Positions 48,560-57,072 of a stretch of DNA of 64,000 nt are shown one piece after another. The stretch lies in the NCBI GenBank assembly GCA_034679345.1, contig JAXDAY010000031.1, positions 124,001 through 188,000 on the forward strand. The letters are read 5' to 3'. Each line of letters starts with the position of its first letter. Position 1 is the stretch's first letter. The translations under genes and the position numbers were made by a program. The DNA comes from JAXDAY01 sp034679345. Its GTDB lineage: Bacteria > Eisenbacteria > RBG-16-71-46 > CAIMUX01 > VGJL01. The notes beneath the pieces were generated by a model that had not been told where the DNA came from, made no database searches, and worked only from the letters and a program-made list of their open reading frames with translations.

Positions 48560-49747
48560 ATGAGGACTTCCACTGCGACCCTTGCGGCGATCGCGCTGCT
48601 GCTCGCCGCCTCGGCCGAGGCCCGCACATGGATCGTCGATCCCACGGGCGGGGGAGACTTCCTGCGCATCCAGGAGGCCGTCGATGCGGCGGGCGACGGG
48701 GACCTCGTCCTCGTGCGACCCGGGAGCTACGCCGAGGCGATCGACCTGCTCGGCAAGGCGATCGAGTTGCGGGGGGAGGCCGGAGCGCAGCGCACGCTAG
48801 TCGACGCAGGAAGCGGAGGATCGGCCTTGCGGATTCGTTTCACCCCGGGAGGCGGAGCCCGGATCGCCGGCCTCACCTTCGCCGGGGGCAATGGAACGTT
48901 TCTCCGCGAGCGGGACGGCCGCTTCGGCGGGGGCATCCTGGTGGAGGCCTCGGGGCCCGTCATCGAGGATTGCGTGGTCAAGGGCAACGAGGCGAATGTC
49001 GGCGGGGGCATTTGCGTCCTCGGCGGCTCGCCCCGCGTCGAGCGAAGCCGCCTGCAGGGCAATGCCGCGGGAATCGGGGGCGGGATCGCCGTGGAGGAAG
49101 ACGGCGGCGCGAGCTTCGAGCTCTGCGAGATCCTCGAGAACGAAGCGGTCTTCGGCGGGGGGATCGACCTCTTCCGCTCCCGGGCCCTGTGCGATCGGGT
49201 CGACATCCGGGGCAATCGTTCCGTGGAGGGGGGAGGCGCGCGTCTGATGGGAGACGCCGGCGGGTCGGTGGTCCTGAGCCGCGCGCTCGTCACCGGAAAC
49301 GCCGCCGAATCGGGGGGCGCGATCCTCATCGCGGGCGCCTCATTGATCCTGCGCGAGTCGACTCTCGCCGGCAATGAGTCGAGCCCCGGCCATGCGGCGC
49401 TCGAGATCGGGGACGGCGCGGGCCGGATCGAGAGAACGATCTGCGCATGGAACGGAGAAGAGGCGGCCTTTCGATGCGACTCATTCGCCGGGCCGATCGT
49501 CTGCAGCCTCTTTCACGGGGGCGTGGGGGAGGAAGACCTCTGCGGCGCGCTCGATCGCGTCCTGATCGCCGATCCCCGCTTCTGCGATCCCGAGCGCGGC
49601 GAGTTCACGCTGCGCTCCGACTCCCCTTGCTTGCCGGGTCAGGGCCCGCCCGGCTGCGGCGGGATCGGCCGCTTCGGGAGGGGATGCGAGGCCCCGACCC
49701 CGACGGCCGCCGCGAGCTGGGGCGGGATCCGCCTTCTCTTCCGCTGA
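48560..49747 (+). CDS. Secreted right-handed parallel beta-helix protein
   Basis: A 395-residue exported protein. Signal peptide MRTSTATLAAIALLLAASAEA. The opening TWIVDPTGGGDFLRIQEAVDAAGDGDLVLVRPGSYAE is typical of pectate-lyase-fold proteins of this bacterial group. About eight coils follow with recurring GGGI phrases and short inverted turns (FGGGILVEASGPVIEDCVVKGN; VGGGICVLGGSPRVERSRLQGN). No pectinase catalytic residues were seen. It may bind or modify surface polysaccharide. The start lacks a good ribosome site, and a TATCCT box ends 9 bases before it, so a very short leader is possible. Confidence 0.82.
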   Translation: MRTSTATLAAIALLLAASAEARTWIVDPTGGGDFLRIQEAVDAAGDGDLVLVRPGSYAEAIDLLGKAIELRGEAGAQRTLVDAGSGGSALRIRFTPGGGARIAGLTFAGGNGTFLRERDGRFGGGILVEASGPVIEDCVVKGNEANVGGGICVLGGSPRVERSRLQGNAAGIGGGIAVEEDGGASFELCEILENEAVFGGGIDLFRSRALCDRVDIRGNRSVEGGGARLMGDAGGSVVLSRALVTGNAAESGGAILIAGASLILRESTLAGNESSPGHAALEIGDGAGRIERTICAWNGEEAAFRCDSFAGPIVCSLFHGGVGEEDLCGALDRVLIADPRFCDPERGEFTLRSDSPCLPGQGPPGCGGIGRFGRGCEAPTPTAAASWGGIRLLFR

Positions 49748-49851
49748 CGATCCAGACGGTTCCCCGCGCCACCGGTTCCTGCTACGATGCCGTTCGTCGT
49801 GCGTCCTCCGCCGCCGCGGGGGCCGGTCATGCGTCTCGAAGGAGGAAGAGA

Positions 49852-49974
49852 ATGTCGTCCCAGCCCCGTCCGAGCGAGCAAGGCAAATCCAGCCGCAGGA
49901 TCCTCATCGAAGTCGCCCTGCTGGTCGTGATCCCCTCGATCCTGATCTACCTCGTCTCCCTCGTCTGGAAGTAG
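49852..49974 (+). CDS. 40-residue single-pass membrane protein
   Basis: A short frame supported by a strong AAGGAGGAAGAGA ribosome site directly before the ATG. Residues 1-16 are polar and basic (MSSQPRPSEQGKSSRR) and residues about 17-38 form one hydrophobic helix (ILIEVALLVVIPSILIYLVSLV), ending WK. No family was recognised. It lies 29 bases before the glycosyltransferase gene on the same strand and may be co-transcribed with it. Confidence 0.6.
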   Translation: MSSQPRPSEQGKSSRRILIEVALLVVIPSILIYLVSLVWK

Positions 49975-50003
49975 GCCCGGCGAAGGGGGAGAGTCTTCCG
50001 TCC

Positions 50004-51143
50004 ATGCGAAGGAAGATCCTCTTTGCTGCGACGACGCTCGTCGTCGGCGGAGCCGAGCGCGTCTTCGCCGAGCTGGTTCTGCGTCTGGATCGCAGCCGCT
50101 TCGATGTCCGCGCCGCGACGCTGCGCGATCCCGGACGCCTGGGCGAGGAGATCGCCGCGGCCGGAGTCCCGGTCCGCAGCGGCTGGACTGGGGCATCGCG
50201 CCTCGACCTGGGTCTGATCCCGAGACTTCGCCGCTGGATCCGCTCGGAGGGCTTCGAGGCGATCTACCTCCTCGACCATCCGCACGCGATCTTCCACACG
50301 CTCCTCGCCTCGATCGGAACGAGCGCGCGGGTGCGGGTGATGCCGGTCCACACCACAGGCCGCTGGGGGGGATTGCCCAGCGTGCCGCGATCGACGCGGC
50401 GGATGCTTCGATGGATCGATGCGGTGATCGCCATCGCTGATGCCCAGCGCGAATACCTGATCCGAGAGGAGGGCATCCCGCCGGAGAAGCTCGTCGTGAT
50501 CAAGAACGGGATTGCCCTGGAGGCGCTCGATCGCGGCGAGCGCCTCCGCCGCCGCGCCGCGCTGCGCGAGGAGCTCGGCCTCGGGGCGGATGCGAAGCTG
50601 ATCGCGATCCTCGCGGTCCTGCGGCCGGAGAAGAACCACGAGCTGCTCTTCTCCGCCCTCGCCCGCCTTCGCGGAAGCCTGCCCGATCTGACCCTGCTTG
50701 TGGTCGGCGACGGACCCCGCCGGGCCTTCCTCGAGGATGAAGCCCGCAGGCTCGGGATCGAGGGATGCGTGCGCTTCCTGGGCCACCGATCCGACGGGCG
50801 AGGACTCTGGCCCGCCGCCGATCTGGCGGTTCTCGTCTCCCATCCGAGAGTGGAGACGCTCCCGCTCTCGCTGCTCGAGGCGATGGATGCGGCGCTTCCC
50901 ATCGTGGCCACCGACGTGGGCGCGCTTCGCGAGATCGTCGAGCCCGGGGGCAACGGCCGCCTGGTGCCGCCCGAGGACGAGGCGGCGCTCGCCGAGGCGA
51001 TCCGCGAGATCCTGAGCGATCCGTCCGTCGCCGCCGCCTACGGAGAGCGCTCGAGCGAGATCGTGCGCGCCGCATTCGGCGTCGAGCGGATGGTCCACGA
51101 GACGGAGGCGCTCCTGCTCGATCTCCTCGACTCCAGGAAATGA
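50004..51143 (+). CDS. GT4-family glycosyltransferase
   Basis: A 379-residue GT-B transferase. N-terminal glycine-rich LVVGGAERVFAELVLRLDR binds the acceptor side; the nucleotide-sugar domain has IAILAVLRPEKNHELLFSALARL, LLVVGDGPRR and the E-x7-E motif region HPRVETLPLSLLEAMDAALPIVATDVG. It could act on lipid-linked sugars, capsule or glycolipid; no neighbouring sugar genes specify the substrate. Ends 13 bases from the convergent threonine dehydrogenase gene. Confidence 0.88.
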   Translation: MRRKILFAATTLVVGGAERVFAELVLRLDRSRFDVRAATLRDPGRLGEEIAAAGVPVRSGWTGASRLDLGLIPRLRRWIRSEGFEAIYLLDHPHAIFHTLLASIGTSARVRVMPVHTTGRWGGLPSVPRSTRRMLRWIDAVIAIADAQREYLIREEGIPPEKLVVIKNGIALEALDRGERLRRRAALREELGLGADAKLIAILAVLRPEKNHELLFSALARLRGSLPDLTLLVVGDGPRRAFLEDEARRLGIEGCVRFLGHRSDGRGLWPAADLAVLVSHPRVETLPLSLLEAMDAALPIVATDVGALREIVEPGGNGRLVPPEDEAALAEAIREILSDPSVAAAYGERSSEIVRAAFGVERMVHETEALLLDLLDSRK

Positions 51144-51156
51144 GCGGCGGGCTGGG

Positions 51157-52206
51157 TCAGGGGACCAGCACCACCTTGCCGACCTGGATCGGGACCTGGT
51201 GGATCAGGTCGAAGGCCTTCGCAAAGTCCTCCAGCGGGAACTTGTGGCTCAGGACGGGCCGGATGTCGAGCCGGCCGCTGGCCAGAAGCTGAGAGACCTG
51301 CACCCAGGTCTCGTACATCAGGCGCCCGTTGATGCCGTAGAGGCGGACTCCCTTGAAGATCACGCCGTTGTTGAGATCGATCGAGACGCGGCCGTCGGGG
51401 AGGCCGAAGGCCGAGAATCGTCCTCCCTTGCGCACCAGCTCGAGGCCCATGTCGATCACCGCCTGGACGCCGACCATGTCGAGCACGACATCGGCGCCGA
51501 CCCCGCCGGTCCGCTCGCGGACGATCCGGCGCACGTCGTCGGTGCGCGTGTCGAGCACCAGATCGGCGCCCATCCTGCGCGCGATCTCGAGGCGGGCGTC
51601 GTTGATGCCGACGAGGATGACCTGGGATGCGCCCGCCGCGCGCGCCACGCCCGCGGCGAACAGCCCGGTGGGGCCATCGCCGAAGATGAGCACGGAGCGC
51701 GCCGTCACCGGCTCGACCAAGGTCGCATAGACGGCGTTTCCGAGCGGCTCCTGGGCCGCGGCGATCTCGGGCGGGATTGCGGGATCGTTCCTCCAGACGA
51801 CGATCGCCGGAACGGCGACATACTCGGCGAAGCAACCGTCGCGGTCGACTCCGAGGATCTTGAGGTTCGAGCAGATGTGCATCTGGCCGGTCATGCACTG
51901 GACGCAGCTCTGGCAGGGAATGTGGGTCTCGCAGGATACGAAGTCCCCGATCTTGACCGTCGTGACGGTGGAGCCGACCGCGACGACGTCGCCGGCAAGC
52001 TCGTGACCGAGCACCTGGGGGATGCCCTTGATGCGGGACTGCGCCCACTCATTCCATTGGTAGATATGGACATCCGTTCCGCAGATCGTCGTCGCCCTGA
52101 CCCGGATCAGGACCTCGTCGGGCGCGACCGCCGGGATCGCCACTCGCTGGAGTTTGGCTCCGGCCTCTGCCCCCGTCTTCACCACCGCCCGCATCATCTC
52201 CGCCAT
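51157..52206 (-). CDS. tdh: Zinc-dependent L-threonine 3-dehydrogenase
   Basis: A 349-residue MDR-family enzyme oxidising L-threonine to 2-amino-3-ketobutyrate with NAD. The catalytic zinc site is in TTICGTDVHIYQWNEWAQ and GHELAGDVV; this CGTDVHIY phrase is characteristic of threonine rather than alcohol dehydrogenases. The structural zinc Cys are in CQSCVQCMTGQMHIC. The Rossmann motif reads VLIFGDGPTGLFAAGVAR. No 2-amino-3-ketobutyrate ligase (kbl) is adjacent, which is usual but not universal. Confidence 0.88.
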   Translation of the reverse strand: MAEMMRAVVKTGAEAGAKLQRVAIPAVAPDEVLIRVRATTICGTDVHIYQWNEWAQSRIKGIPQVLGHELAGDVVAVGSTVTTVKIGDFVSCETHIPCQSCVQCMTGQMHICSNLKILGVDRDGCFAEYVAVPAIVVWRNDPAIPPEIAAAQEPLGNAVYATLVEPVTARSVLIFGDGPTGLFAAGVARAAGASQVILVGINDARLEIARRMGADLVLDTRTDDVRRIVRERTGGVGADVVLDMVGVQAVIDMGLELVRKGGRFSAFGLPDGRVSIDLNNGVIFKGVRLYGINGRLMYETWVQVSQLLASGRLDIRPVLSHKFPLEDFAKAFDLIHQVPIQVGKVVLVP

Positions 52207-52288
52207 CGCCGGAACTCCTTTTGTGAGTTGAATCGAGAGCTCGTGGGGTCCAGCCCCGAGTGAGTATATGGAGCGCGCCGTAGGGGGG

Positions 52289-53698
52289 TCAAGGCGAGGC
52301 GCTCGATGCTTCGCGCGTCGAATCGGCTCTCGCCCGTTCGTCTCGATCGTGGCGGAGCATCATTGCCCCGGCGACCGCGAAGAGGATCGTCGAGAAGGCG
52401 AATGACGCCGAGATGCCCAGCAGGGATGCGATGAGGTACCCGAGACTCGGCGCGAGGAGCCCGCGGATCCCCGTCAGAGCGACATGCAGTCCCTGGAATG
52501 CGCTCGCGTCGCGGCCGCCGGCGAAGTGCATCGAGCCCAGCGTCCAGGATATGTTCACTCCCGCCATCGACACGCTGAAGACGAGAAACGCCGCATAGAC
52601 CCAGACGATTCTCGCGTACGCGCCCATCCCGGGGTAGGTCGAGACCAGAAGGCACAGCGGATAGCAGGCGAGCAGGAAGAACATCCGGCCGGTGAACCGC
52701 AAAGGACGCAGCCGTCCCAGGGCCGCGCCGAGGAGGGGACTCAAGACGACCTGTCCGATCAGGGCGTAGAGGCCCTTCGACGCGGAGAGCTGGGAGTAGC
52801 TCATCCCGAGGTCGCGCACGATGTAGACCGGCAGAACGGGAAGCAGGCTCAGGAAGGCGAAGCCATAGATCATGTAGTCGCGCTCGAAACGCACGAACCC
52901 GGGATTCTCGCGGAAGGTGCGCGCGGCGACCGACAGGCTCGAGAGGATGGAGTGTCGCTGTAGCTCGTCGGGCCGGGGCTGGAGACGTGCGCGCAGATTC
53001 CGGATCCCGATCGAGAGCCACGCGCGCAGCCCTCGCTCCTCGGCGGCCAGGCGCTCCATGCGGAAGGTGTGGTAGACGCTGAGGAACCCGGTCAATCCGC
53101 AGATGGCGAAGAGCCAGGGGAAGCTCTCCTCCCGACTCTCGAGCAGCGCGCCCGCGAGCTGCGAGGTCAGGATCGCGAAGAGCCCCGCGACGGAGGAGGC
53201 CACGCCGAATCGGATCGGTCGATCGGCCTCGCGGTAGCGCGCCTGGAGAACCGAGTTCATCGCGGTGATCAGGAGCGAGGCGGCGACGCTGTAGAGGAAA
53301 TAGAGGGCGATCAGCATGCCCGAGCTGCGATGGATCAGCAGCAGGGCCATCGGAAGCCGGCCGAGGAGCCCGCTGAGGAGAAACGCCCCTGCCTTGGGGC
53401 GTCCCTCCACTTGTCCGGCGAAGTAGAAACAGAAGACGTTGGCGGCCGGTCCGAGGGTCGCCATCAGCGTGATCTGCCAGCCCGGAGCGTCGAGGGCCTT
53501 GGCGAGGATCACGTCCGCGAGGAGGAAGATCCCGTTCGAGACCCCGCCCCAAGCCGAAGCCGCGAGATGCTCGGCGAAGGCGGTCCGCTCCTCGCGATCG
53601 CCCGACCGGAAAGCCTGCCAGAAGGGGCTCAAGCGGGAGAGAAGGCCGCGGAGGAACTCCGCAGCCACCGGCCGCAATTCACCCGCCTCCCGCTCCAT
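52289..53698 (-). CDS. MFS permease
   Basis: A 469-residue inner-membrane protein with about 12 hydrophobic segments and a long central cytoplasmic loop (RMERLAAEERGLRAWLSIGIRNLRARLQPRPDE). The first half contains LAASAWGGVSNGIFLLADVILAKAL and MALLLIHRSSGMLIALYFLYS. It resembles permeases of uncharacterised MFS clades; the substrate is unknown. It is followed on the other strand by the nuo operon and shares with it a 178-bp divergent region. Confidence 0.82.
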   Translation of the reverse strand: MEREAGELRPVAAEFLRGLLSRLSPFWQAFRSGDREERTAFAEHLAASAWGGVSNGIFLLADVILAKALDAPGWQITLMATLGPAANVFCFYFAGQVEGRPKAGAFLLSGLLGRLPMALLLIHRSSGMLIALYFLYSVAASLLITAMNSVLQARYREADRPIRFGVASSVAGLFAILTSQLAGALLESREESFPWLFAICGLTGFLSVYHTFRMERLAAEERGLRAWLSIGIRNLRARLQPRPDELQRHSILSSLSVAARTFRENPGFVRFERDYMIYGFAFLSLLPVLPVYIVRDLGMSYSQLSASKGLYALIGQVVLSPLLGAALGRLRPLRFTGRMFFLLACYPLCLLVSTYPGMGAYARIVWVYAAFLVFSVSMAGVNISWTLGSMHFAGGRDASAFQGLHVALTGIRGLLAPSLGYLIASLLGISASFAFSTILFAVAGAMMLRHDRDERARADSTREASSASP

Positions 53699-53876
53699 CC
53701 GCCCCCATCCCGTTGCCGGTTGTCAGCCTACCAGGGCTATGCTAGCCTGGCCCGTTCGGTCTTGTGCAAGATAAAGCATTCGCTAATCCGCGCGATCCGG
53801 CGGGCCGCGGCGGAGACGATCGGCGACCATACCCCGGTGGGCGGCGCGGGGATTGAAGAGTCGGGAGGCTTCGGAA

Positions 53877-54230
53877 ATGAGCCCATACGCGTCGGTCTTC
53901 GTGGCGCTCGTCCTCGCCGCGGCGATCCCGGTCGTCTTCCTCTTTCTGAGCTCGCGGCTCGGGCCGAAGAAGCCCAGCGCGGTGAAGCTCTCGACCTACG
54001 AGACCGGGGTCCTCCCCAAGCGGGTCGCGCGCGACCGGGTGCCGGTGAGGTTCTATCTCGTCGCCGTGCTCTTCCTGCTCTTCGACGTGGAGGCGGTCTT
54101 CCTCTTCCCCTGGGCCGTGGGACGCCGCAGCCTGGGCGCCGCGGGCGACATCGGCATGGCGATCTTCTTCTCCATCCTCGTTCTGGGGCTGGTCTACGAG
54201 TGGCGCAAAGGAGCGATGGAATGGGAGTAG
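53877..54230 (+). CDS. nuoA: NADH-quinone oxidoreductase subunit A
   Basis: A 117-residue membrane subunit of complex I with three helices. Conserved YETGVLPKRVARDRVPVRFYLVAVLFLLFDVEAVFLFPWAV contains the family Glu/Asp loop. The ATG at 53877 has GGGAGG upstream; a longer reading from 53853 adds eight residues. First gene of the nuo operon. A weak promoter (TTGCCG-19-TATGCT near 53713-53743) may serve it. Its end overlaps nuoB by 10 bp. Confidence 0.93.
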   Translation: MSPYASVFVALVLAAAIPVVFLFLSSRLGPKKPSAVKLSTYETGVLPKRVARDRVPVRFYLVAVLFLLFDVEAVFLFPWAVGRRSLGAAGDIGMAIFFSILVLGLVYEWRKGAMEWE

Positions 54231-54757
54231 ACGAGGGCAGGACGGCGGCGGGAGTCCAAGCCGGCAAGTCCCTTGCGCGCGGAGCTCACGTGATGAGCCC
54301 CGTCGGCGAGGGCGTCTATCTCACCCGGCTGGATGCGGTCATCAACTGGGCGCGGAAGAACTCGATGTGGCCGCTTCCCTTCGGGACCGCCTGCTGCGCC
54401 ATCGAGTTCATGGGGATCCTCTCCTCGGTGTTCGACCTCTCCCGATTCGGCGCCGAGGTGGTCCGTTTCTCTCCGAGGCAATCGGATCTTCTCATCATCT
54501 CGGGGACGGTGACCTACAAGCAGGCGCCAATCCTGCGGCTCATCTACGACCAGATGTGCGAGCCGAAGTGGGTGATCGCGATGGGGGTCTGCGCCAGCTC
54601 GGGCGGGTTCTACGACAACTACTGCACCCTGCAGGGAATCGACAAGGTGATTCCGGTCGACTACTACGTCGCGGGTTGTCCGCCGAGGCCCGAGGCAGTG
54701 ATGCAGGCGCTGCTCGACTTGCAGAAGCGCGTCGAGAGCAATCCGGCGCCCCGCTAG
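54221..54757 (+). CDS. nuoB: NADH-quinone oxidoreductase subunit B
   Basis: A 178-residue peripheral-arm subunit carrying cluster N2, the last iron-sulfur centre before quinone. Ligands: two adjacent Cys in TACCAIEFMG, then Cys in MGVCASSGG and in VAGCPPRPE. The ATG at 54221 has AAGGAG 7 bases upstream, inside the nuoA end, indicating coupled translation. The first about 30 residues (GVDEGRTAAGVQAGKS) are a variable N-terminal extension. Confidence 0.95.
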   Translation: MGVDEGRTAAGVQAGKSLARGAHVMSPVGEGVYLTRLDAVINWARKNSMWPLPFGTACCAIEFMGILSSVFDLSRFGAEVVRFSPRQSDLLIISGTVTYKQAPILRLIYDQMCEPKWVIAMGVCASSGGFYDNYCTLQGIDKVIPVDYYVAGCPPRPEAVMQALLDLQKRVESNPAPR

Positions 54758-54772
54758 AGAGGGGATCTGACG

Positions 54773-56497
54773 ATGTCGGTGAGCCAGGCTGCAGCGAAGA
54801 CCGATTTCGCCCGTTTCGAGGCGAGGTTCGGATCCGCGATCCTCGGGCGCGGGCGAATCGTGGACGTTCCGACCGTCTTCCGCGTGAAGCGCGAGGGGGT
54901 CGTCGAGATGCTTCGCTTCCTCCGGGACGAGCCGGAGCTGCGATTCGGGATGCTCACCGATCTCACGGTGCTCGACTGCGTGGGCCTGCGTGACGGCGAT
55001 CGCTTCGACGTCGTCTATCTGCTTCACAGCCTCACCCGCCTCGATCGGGTGGGCCTGCGCTGCGCCGTCCCGGAGGAGGACTGCCGGATCGCCTCGGCGG
55101 TAGGGCTCTTCAAGAACGCCGACTGGCTCGAGCGGGAAGCGTGGGATCAGTACGGGGTCCGATTCGAGGGGCATCCGAATCTGAAGAGGATCCTCAACCA
55201 CAAGGAGTTCGTCGGCCACCCGCTGCGGAAGGACTACGACATCTATAAGGGGCAGTGGCTCAGCGAGGCGGATGATCTCCTGGATGAGCTGGAAATCCGC
55301 CACCGTCTGGACCCGAAGCCGGGAGCGGGGGAGCGGGAGTCGATGGTGCTCAACATCGGCCCGTCGCATCCGGCGACGCACGGGACCCTGCGCAGCCTCG
55401 TGGAGCTCGAAGGGGAGACGATCCTCTACGCGATCCCCGAGATCGGCTACCTCCACCGCGGATTCGAGAAGTCGGCGGAAACGCACGAGTGGAACCAGGT
55501 GATCCCCTATACCGATCGGCTCAACTACTGCTCCTGCCTCATCAACAACGTGGCCTACGTCCGGGCCGTCGAGTCGCTCTGCGGAATCGAGGCCACCGAC
55601 CGGTGCAAGTTCATCCGGGTGATCATCAGCGAGCTCTCCCGCATCATGGACCACCTGGTCTGCAACGGCGCCAATCTCGTCGACCTCGGGGCGCTCACGA
55701 ACTTCTGGTACCTCTTCAACATGCGCGAGAAGATCTACAACCTGATCGAGAGCCTGACCGGCGCCCGGCTCACGACCTCATACACGCGGGTCGGCGGACT
55801 CTGGCAAGATGCTACCCCCGACTTCGAGGAGGCCGTGCGGGCGCTCCTGAAGGAGATACCGAAGGCCGTCGGGGACACCTTGAAGCTCGTTGCGCGCAAC
55901 CGGATCTTCCTCGACCGGACGGTGGGAGTGGGCAAGATCTCGCTGGAAGAGGCGATCTCCTACGGATTCACGGGGCCGTGCCTGCGCGCGGCGGGTCTCG
56001 AGTTCGATCTGCGCAAGGCCTACCCCTACGACCATTACGACCTGTTCGACTTCGAGATTCCGAGCGGACACCAGGGCGACACCTACGACCGCGTGATGGT
56101 CCGCTTCGAGGAGATCAACCAGTCCTGCAGGATCATCGAGCAGGCCCTGCGCAAGATGCCCGGCGGTCCGGTCAACGCCGAGCATCCGGCGGTCATCATT
56201 CCCGACAAGCCTCACACCTATGGCTCGATCGAGGGGCTGGTCAACCACTTCAAGATCATCATGCACGGTGTGAACGTCCCGGCGGGGGAGGTGTATACCG
56301 CGACGGAGGCAGCCAACGGCGAGCTTGGCTTCTACATCGTGAGCGACCGCGAGATGAAACCATACAAGTGCCGTTGCCGCGCGCCCTGCTTCCACCTCTA
56401 CAGCGCGTTTCCGAGGCTCGCAGAGGGCGGGCTGATCGCCGATGCGATCGCGATTCTCGGAAGCCTCAACGTCGTCGCCGGCGAGCTGGACCGATAG
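54773..56497 (+). CDS. nuoCD: NADH-quinone oxidoreductase fused subunits C and D
   Basis: A 574-residue fusion. Residues about 1-185 are NuoC (LTDLTVLDCVGLRDGDRFDVVYLL, EREAWDQYGVRFEGHPNLKRIL). From about 195 the NuoD part, related to the hydrogenase large subunit, runs on without a stop (NIGPSHPATHGTLRSLVELEGE, PEIGYLHRGFEK, PVNAEHPAVIIPDKPHTYGSIE). NuoD helps form the quinone pocket. The fusion is known in Enterobacteria and several other groups; it lies 15 bases after nuoB. Confidence 0.95.
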   Translation: MSVSQAAAKTDFARFEARFGSAILGRGRIVDVPTVFRVKREGVVEMLRFLRDEPELRFGMLTDLTVLDCVGLRDGDRFDVVYLLHSLTRLDRVGLRCAVPEEDCRIASAVGLFKNADWLEREAWDQYGVRFEGHPNLKRILNHKEFVGHPLRKDYDIYKGQWLSEADDLLDELEIRHRLDPKPGAGERESMVLNIGPSHPATHGTLRSLVELEGETILYAIPEIGYLHRGFEKSAETHEWNQVIPYTDRLNYCSCLINNVAYVRAVESLCGIEATDRCKFIRVIISELSRIMDHLVCNGANLVDLGALTNFWYLFNMREKIYNLIESLTGARLTTSYTRVGGLWQDATPDFEEAVRALLKEIPKAVGDTLKLVARNRIFLDRTVGVGKISLEEAISYGFTGPCLRAAGLEFDLRKAYPYDHYDLFDFEIPSGHQGDTYDRVMVRFEEINQSCRIIEQALRKMPGGPVNAEHPAVIIPDKPHTYGSIEGLVNHFKIIMHGVNVPAGEVYTATEAANGELGFYIVSDREMKPYKCRCRAPCFHLYSAFPRLAEGGLIADAIAILGSLNVVAGELDR

Positions 56498-56507
56498 GGG
56501 GGGATGG

Positions 56508-57068
56508 ATGCAGCCCTTCGAGAAGCCCGATCCGGCGCACAACCCGCAACTCCGGGAGCCCTGCGCGATCGCCAAGCTCGGCAGGCCCTTCGCCTTCACA
56601 CCCACGGAGGAGGAGCGGATCGATTGGCTCTTCACGCGCTACCCGACCCGACATGCCGCGTGTCTGCCGATCCTCTGGCTGATTCAGAAGCGGCTCGGTT
56701 GGGTACCCGCCGAGGCGATTCCCGCCGTTGCGGAGAAGTGCGGAGTCCCGGAGAGCCAGATCTACGCCGTCGTGAGCTTCTATACGATGTTCAATCGCGC
56801 GCCGGTGGGGCAGTACCACCTCCAGATCTGCACGAATCTCTCCTGCCAGCTGATGGGCGCCGAGCACATGCTCGATTGCCTTCGCCGCAAGCTCGACATC
56901 GACCTCGGCCAGACGACCGCGGACGGGCTCTTCACACTGAGCGAGGTCGAGTGCCTCGCCGCGTGCGAGATGGCGCCGATGATCCAGGTGAACGAGGACT
57001 TCGTGGGGCCGCTGGACGAGAAGGGCCTCGATGCGCTGCTCTCGCGGCTCCGCTCGGAGGCGAGGTGA
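56508..57068 (+). CDS. nuoE: NADH-quinone oxidoreductase subunit E
   Basis: A 186-residue thioredoxin-like subunit with 2Fe-2S cluster N1a. Ligands: C-x4-C in ICTNLSCQ and C-x3-C in VECLAACEMAP. The ATG at 56508 follows GGGGGG in a 10-base gap after nuoCD. The N-terminal helical part (PFAFTPTEEERIDWLFTRYP) is normal. Confidence 0.94.
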   Translation: MQPFEKPDPAHNPQLREPCAIAKLGRPFAFTPTEEERIDWLFTRYPTRHAACLPILWLIQKRLGWVPAEAIPAVAEKCGVPESQIYAVVSFYTMFNRAPVGQYHLQICTNLSCQLMGAEHMLDCLRRKLDIDLGQTTADGLFTLSEVECLAACEMAPMIQVNEDFVGPLDEKGLDALLSRLRSEAR

Positions 57069-57072
57069 CGGC

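Noticed and set aside
48545..48560. Second leaderless start, TATCCT 9 bases before the beta-helix gene
   Set aside because: No acceptable -35 box was found at 16-19 bp, so it is noted in the gene entry only.
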